A DNA stretch of 64,000 bases, taken from Acinetobacter sp. ANC 3832 (GTDB lineage Bacteria > Pseudomonadota > Gammaproteobacteria > Pseudomonadales > Moraxellaceae). The stretch covers positions 1 through 64,000 of the forward strand of contig NZ_NEGJ01000007.1 in the NCBI RefSeq assembly GCF_002135415.1. The letters run 5' to 3'. A program made the translations under genes and the position numbers. The notes under the pieces were generated by a model that saw only the letters and a program-made list of their open reading frames with translations, had not been told where the DNA came from and ran no database searches. Positions 60,251-64,000 of the stretch are shown piece by piece. Numbering within the stretch: the first letter of the stretch is position 1; each line of letters starts with the position of its first letter.

Positions 60251-62470
60251 TTAGAACGAATATTTTAAAGAAGCATAATACGCTCGACCAGGTTCATTAT
60301 ATGTTTGGTTCGCAGACGTATCTCGTAATATTTGCTCATCAAACAAGTTACTTACACCTAAACGACCACTCATCTGATCATTAAATTTATAACCAAAATT
60401 AATACCTGCAACACTATAACTCTTCACACTTTCAGTATTTAAAGTTGTATTACGTGTTTCAGCAAATTGACGTGGTTTTTGACGACCATATTGTGTGTAT
60501 ACAAAATTCGCATCTAAACGATCTGTAATATCATAATTAAAGATCGAATTAATGGTGTAATTCGGTACTAATGAAAGTGGATTACCCGTACTTTTATTGA
60601 CTGAATCAATCATATAAGTGAAATTATTGGTCCAATTGATATTACCAAAATCTAAACTTACACTGCCCTCAACCCCTTGTACCAAGGCTTTAGGAATATT
60701 GACCCATTCCAATAAATGATAAGTGGTTCCACCGACAATAGTCGTACCAACAACTTCATCACCAGAAGTAATTTTGTCTTCGTAATCATTACGGAACCAA
60801 GCTAAACTTGCATTCACATTGTCTTTTTCAAATTGAATACCCAATTCTTTATTAATTGATGTTTCAGGTTTTAAATTTGGGTTGCCAATTAAATAACAAC
60901 TTCCTGATGCTGTCGCTGTGCTATCAGGACATCCATTACCACGGGTAAAGAGTAAGTAGCCATCCGCATTTTGGTACATATTCGGTGCTTTATACGCCTT
61001 CGCAATCCCACCTTTTAAAGTAAAGTAATCGCCTAATTTCTGGGTAATATTAAAACTTGGGCTCCAGTTCGAACCAGATTTTGAATGATCATCAAAACGT
61101 AGACCTAAAACAACATCGGTCGAATCCGTCACCTTAATATTGTCTTCTAAATATGCTGAAGCAATACGTGAACTCATACTGGTTCGATCTGATGGTAAAT
61201 CAACTAAACCTGAGCTATCTGCCTGCGTTGTATTTGCTGTATCAGTAAAATCATCTTCAACCCATTCTGCACCAATGGTCAGGGATTGAGCTCTCACAAA
61301 ATCAAAAGGAATTGTTGCTTCGGCATTAAAACGTAATGTTTCTAAATTAGATGTTGGACGATCATCCGCAGAACTAATACTACCTTCAGGTCCTCCTGCA
61401 AGTGCTTCTTTTAAACGTTTATTCTTCGTTTTATCGTATTGAGCAACGAGTTTACTGTCTCCCCAACCCCATTTACCTTCATGGGTTAAAGCATAACTAT
61501 CTCGATACATCACATTGGTTTCTGTACCCAATAAACTATTAAGCAGTATCGTTTTATCATCGGTAGCTTCACCATTCGATGCATCATAGTTACTGTTTTG
61601 AGTATCCCCAGTATATTCATTGCCTTGACGACCTGATGACACATCTAAGAGTAAAACTTGCTGATCTGTCATTTGCCATGCTAAACGTCCAGCAATATCT
61701 TTATTCTCAACACCTTCACGCGCTGCTGCACGTGAACCATTGACTAAAGGATTAATATCCGCTGCATCTGAATCTGTCTTATTAAAATTACCAAACAGAC
61801 GATACGACAAAACATCTTTAGCAATTGGACCACTTAGATTAAAACCAACTCGGCTTGAAGCGCCTTCTTTTGAGTTTTCAGGCTGACTGGTATAAAGCTC
61901 AACTGAACCATGAACTTCATTGGTCACTTTTTTTGTTTTAATATTTACAACACCACCCATTGCACCCGAACCATATCGAGCTGCCGCTGGACCGCGGAGT
62001 ACTTCTATTGACTCAATTGCATCCGCAGGTACCCAATTCGTATCGCCACGTGTATCACGCTCTCCACGCCAACCGAATCGAACTGAATTTCGTGAATTTA
62101 CAGGTTTGCCATCAATCAAAATAAGTGTGTTTTCGGGTCCCATACCACGAATATCAATCTGACGATTATTACCACGTTGTCCTGTTGCACTATTCCCTGT
62201 CAAGTTCACACCAGGCATACGACGTAAATATTCTGAAATATCATTTGCAACAGGTAATTTGTCTAAATCCTCTTCCGTAATAATGGATGCACCCAATGAT
62301 TGCTTCAATTGTTCTTCTGCAGTCATGACCATTGTTTGTAACTTTACTGGATCTTGATTAATGGCTGTATTTTCACTTGAATTTTCTTGTGAATTTGCAG
62401 CTTGAGTTACCCCTAACATCAAGGTGAATACAGAAAGTGATAACACTGATTGGATGATACGATTTGACAT
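60251..62470 (-). CDS. FepA/PirA-type TonB-dependent catecholate siderophore receptor
   Basis: Outer membrane receptor of 739 residues. The signal peptide is about 24 residues (ending TQA), followed by LQTMVMTAEEQ as a TonB box region. Its plug (~50-190) is very close to the FepA/PfeA/PirA group: LRRMPGVNLTGNSATGQRG, DIRGMGPENTLILIDGKPV, FGWRGERDTRGDTNWVP and RGPAAARYGSGAMGGVVNIKTKK. It ends in phenylalanine (ASLKYSF). The expected ligand is a ferric catecholate such as enterobactin or a breakdown product. A Fur-box-like site lies 90 bases upstream. It is not next to its partner transport genes. Confidence 0.93.
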   Translation of the reverse strand: MSNRIIQSVLSLSVFTLMLGVTQAANSQENSSENTAINQDPVKLQTMVMTAEEQLKQSLGASIITEEDLDKLPVANDISEYLRRMPGVNLTGNSATGQRGNNRQIDIRGMGPENTLILIDGKPVNSRNSVRFGWRGERDTRGDTNWVPADAIESIEVLRGPAAARYGSGAMGGVVNIKTKKVTNEVHGSVELYTSQPENSKEGASSRVGFNLSGPIAKDVLSYRLFGNFNKTDSDAADINPLVNGSRAAAREGVENKDIAGRLAWQMTDQQVLLLDVSSGRQGNEYTGDTQNSNYDASNGEATDDKTILLNSLLGTETNVMYRDSYALTHEGKWGWGDSKLVAQYDKTKNKRLKEALAGGPEGSISSADDRPTSNLETLRFNAEATIPFDFVRAQSLTIGAEWVEDDFTDTANTTQADSSGLVDLPSDRTSMSSRIASAYLEDNIKVTDSTDVVLGLRFDDHSKSGSNWSPSFNITQKLGDYFTLKGGIAKAYKAPNMYQNADGYLLFTRGNGCPDSTATASGSCYLIGNPNLKPETSINKELGIQFEKDNVNASLAWFRNDYEDKITSGDEVVGTTIVGGTTYHLLEWVNIPKALVQGVEGSVSLDFGNINWTNNFTYMIDSVNKSTGNPLSLVPNYTINSIFNYDITDRLDANFVYTQYGRQKPRQFAETRNTTLNTESVKSYSVAGINFGYKFNDQMSGRLGVSNLFDEQILRDTSANQTYNEPGRAYYASLKYSF

Positions 62471-62560
62471 TCTGGTAGTCCAAAGTGGCTAAGTTATGAA
62501 TAAATATGGAAGATTTATTTACACAGTGTAACAAATATAAATACTATTGCAATTAGTGTT

Positions 62561-62579
62561 GATAATAATTCTCATTAGA
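62561..62579. promoter_or_regulatory. Fur box-like site upstream of the FepA-like receptor gene
   Basis: GATAATAATTCTCATTAGA matches 14 of 19 positions of the Fur consensus. Located ~90 bases before the start at 62470, in the promoter region. Confidence 0.65.
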
Positions 62580-62714
62580 ATTTATCATTTTAATCTAAAA
62601 ATATTCAAATAAACTGATCTTTCTTCTTATTATTTAAGGATTTTTTAAGCTAAATTTAATTTTAATAATTTTTTTATTTTGATTTTTTTTAATCAATATT
62701 TACATTCTCACATA

Positions 62715-62742
62715 AAAAAACCTCCAATCCAGGAGGTTTTTT
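62715..62742 (-). terminator. Intrinsic terminator of nfuA
   Basis: The arms AAAAAACCTCC (62715-62725) and GGAGGTTTTTT (62732-62742) have a six-base loop. T run on the minus strand. It lies 18 bases past the nfuA stop. Confidence 0.9.
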
Positions 62743-62759
62743 GATTACAGAGTGAATAC

Positions 62760-63398
62760 TTATTTAAAGTATGCACCTTCAGCCTGACTATGGTCAGTCT
62801 GATCAACCACACGACCTAATTCAGGAATGTGTTGTTTCAAAGTGGTTTCAACACCTTGTTTCAAAGTCACGTCAATCGCTGAACAACCTTGGCAACCACC
62901 ACCAAATTTAAGGACTGCAGTTAAGCCATGTTCTTCATCTTGTTCCACTTCAACAAGAGCACAGTTACCGCCATGTCCTGCTAAACCGGGATTAATTTCT
63001 GCTTGAAGAATGTAAGTAATACGTTCTTCAATAGATGCATCTGGTCCAACACGTGGCACTTTAGAATTAGGGGCACGGAAAGTTAGCTGACCACCAAAGC
63101 GATCTTTATTGTAATCAATCACAGCATCTTTTAAGTAAGGAATAGATGGTGCATCGATATAAGCGGCAAAATCTGGATAATCTTGTTTGTAATCTGTTGG
63201 AATAACTTCTTCAGGGGCACTATATGCCATACAACATTCAGCACGCGGCGTTCCTGCATTTTCCACAAAAATACGTACAGCAATGCCAGGAGTATTTTGT
63301 TTTGAAAGCAAATCAAATAAATACTCTTGTCCAGTTGGTGTAATCAATAAATTTGGAATTTCATCTGCAACTGCAGTGTTGATGTTCTCAGTCGACAT
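62760..63398 (-). CDS. nfuA: Fe-S biogenesis protein NfuA
   Basis: Iron-sulfur carrier protein of 212 residues that delivers [4Fe-4S] clusters to apo-proteins. The N-terminal degenerate A-type domain (~15-110) precedes the Nfu domain with the cluster-binding CXXC motif in GGGCQGCSAID (Cys169 and Cys172). The length is close to E. coli NfuA (191). GAGG ~8 bases before the ATG at 63398 is a good RBS. Located next to iron-uptake receptor genes but with its own promoter and terminator. Confidence 0.96.
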   Translation of the reverse strand: MSTENINTAVADEIPNLLITPTGQEYLFDLLSKQNTPGIAVRIFVENAGTPRAECCMAYSAPEEVIPTDYKQDYPDFAAYIDAPSIPYLKDAVIDYNKDRFGGQLTFRAPNSKVPRVGPDASIEERITYILQAEINPGLAGHGGNCALVEVEQDEEHGLTAVLKFGGGCQGCSAIDVTLKQGVETTLKQHIPELGRVVDQTDHSQAEGAYFK

Positions 63399-63554
63399 AT
63401 CATTATCCTCAAGCTGAAGTTGCTATTTTAACTGAAGATGAGGGGCTTTGAGTAAAAATCAACTAAAATTGTCGGAATTAATAAAAAAGTTCATTCTTTA
63501 TGCAAAATAATGGCATGATGTCTCATCATTTTTGCTTTTTTATTAAGGCTTTTT

Positions 63555-64000
63555 ATGCTGGGTTTACCTTTTAATCATACTGTTAGTATTATAATTATTA
63601 CTGTCATCATCTCCTTAATTGCGTTTAGTAATCGAAAGTTAATGGATCGTCTTATCTTTTGGCCACCTGCAATTACACAACGTAGCCAATACGATCGATT
63701 TATTACGCATGGATTTATTCATGCTGATGGTACGCACCTACTCTTCAATATGATCACCCTATTTTTCTTTGGTAGTGTCATTGAAAGTTTTTATCGCCAA
63801 TACCTTTTTGATATGGGCTTCATTTTGTTCTATTTAGGCGGTTTAATTGTCGCTATTTTACCGAGTTATTTAAAACATAAAAATGATACGCATTGGGCAA
63901 GTTTAGGTGCTTCAGGTGCAGTTTCTGCTGTGCTTTTCGCCTACATTTTATTTCAACCGTGGAAGCTTATTTTCGTCTTTTTCATTCCCGTTCCTGCCAT
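63555..64000 (+). CDS. Rhomboid-family intramembrane serine protease, cut by window edge
   Basis: Open frame starting ATG at 63555 and running off the end (148 codons seen). N-terminal hydrophobic segment (~5-24), then ITHGFIHADGTHLLFNMITLFFFGSVIES (~50-78) with HLLFNM, and the active-site loop WASLGASGAVSAVLFAYILF (~115-134) with the GASGA serine. The catalytic histidine lies beyond the window. This is a smaller rhomboid than the one at 49978 and likely a different subgroup. I see no strong RBS. The gene starts about 157 bases past nfuA in the opposite direction. Confidence 0.88.
   Translation, partial: MLGLPFNHTVSIIIITVIISLIAFSNRKLMDRLIFWPPAITQRSQYDRFITHGFIHADGTHLLFNMITLFFFGSVIESFYRQYLFDMGFILFYLGGLIVAILPSYLKHKNDTHWASLGASGAVSAVLFAYILFQPWKLIFVFFIPVPA

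Overview
The window looks like the chromosome of an Acinetobacter species (Moraxellaceae). The clearest pointers are an adeIJK-type RND efflux operon (9672-16230), a pmrCAB lipid A modification locus with its gene order intact (31491-35192), the AT-rich composition, and many terminators with short GC cores between A and T tracts. I cannot name the species. Most of the window is housekeeping core genome. The one clearly accessory stretch is about 22.6-25.9 kb.

Layout. 1-6.1 kb, minus strand: start of siroheme synthase cysG, serS, a DUF3298 lipoprotein, a carotenoid-oxygenase-like enzyme, lolA, and the rplU-rpmA ribosomal pair. 6.4-9.5 kb, plus: ispB and a large membrane protein of the so-called site-specific recombinase family PF10136. 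9.6-16.2 kb, plus: a PAP2 phosphatase gene translationally linked to adeI-adeJ-adeK, preceded by a palindrome that overlaps a likely promoter. 16.4-22.6 kb: two YbjQ-family proteins, an ATP-PPase, an SDR oxidoreductase, an unknown protein and valS. 22.6-25.9 kb: an unknown membrane/coiled-coil protein, a DUF559 nuclease gene bracketed by repeats, a divergent J-domain protein and a small membrane protein. 26-31.4 kb: alpha-carbonic anhydrase, an AEC transporter, a small secreted protein, Amt and a second PAP2 phosphatase that converges on pmrB. 31.5-36.6 kb: pmrCAB and an AmpG/RhtX-type MFS permease. 36.8-43.4 kb: acyltransferase, patatin lipoprotein, the NfeD/SPFH pair, ispA, a PAS-GGDEF-like protein and prpF. 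43.7-49.2 kb: an amino acid permease, then two FadL-family outer membrane proteins with tRNA-Arg(CCU) between them. 49.2-64 kb: mtgA, a rhomboid protease, the ybbAP/tesA divergent cluster, beta-carbonic anhydrase, an alpha/beta hydrolase with an unknown partner, two TonB-dependent receptors with upstream Fur-box-like sites, nfuA and the start of a second rhomboid gene.

Themes. Envelope functions dominate: lipoprotein trafficking (LolA), drug efflux (AdeIJK), lipid A charge control (PmrCAB and the PAP2 protein), outer membrane uptake (FadL pair, TonB receptors) and peptidoglycan synthesis (MtgA). Both long- and medium-chain prenyl diphosphate synthases (IspB, IspA) are present. The strongest leads for something new are the repeat-bracketed DUF559 cassette at 23.43-24.1 kb, the palindromic operator candidate in front of PAP2-adeIJK, the tandem FadL genes around a tRNA, and several terminators whose hairpin contains the stop codon of the gene they end.
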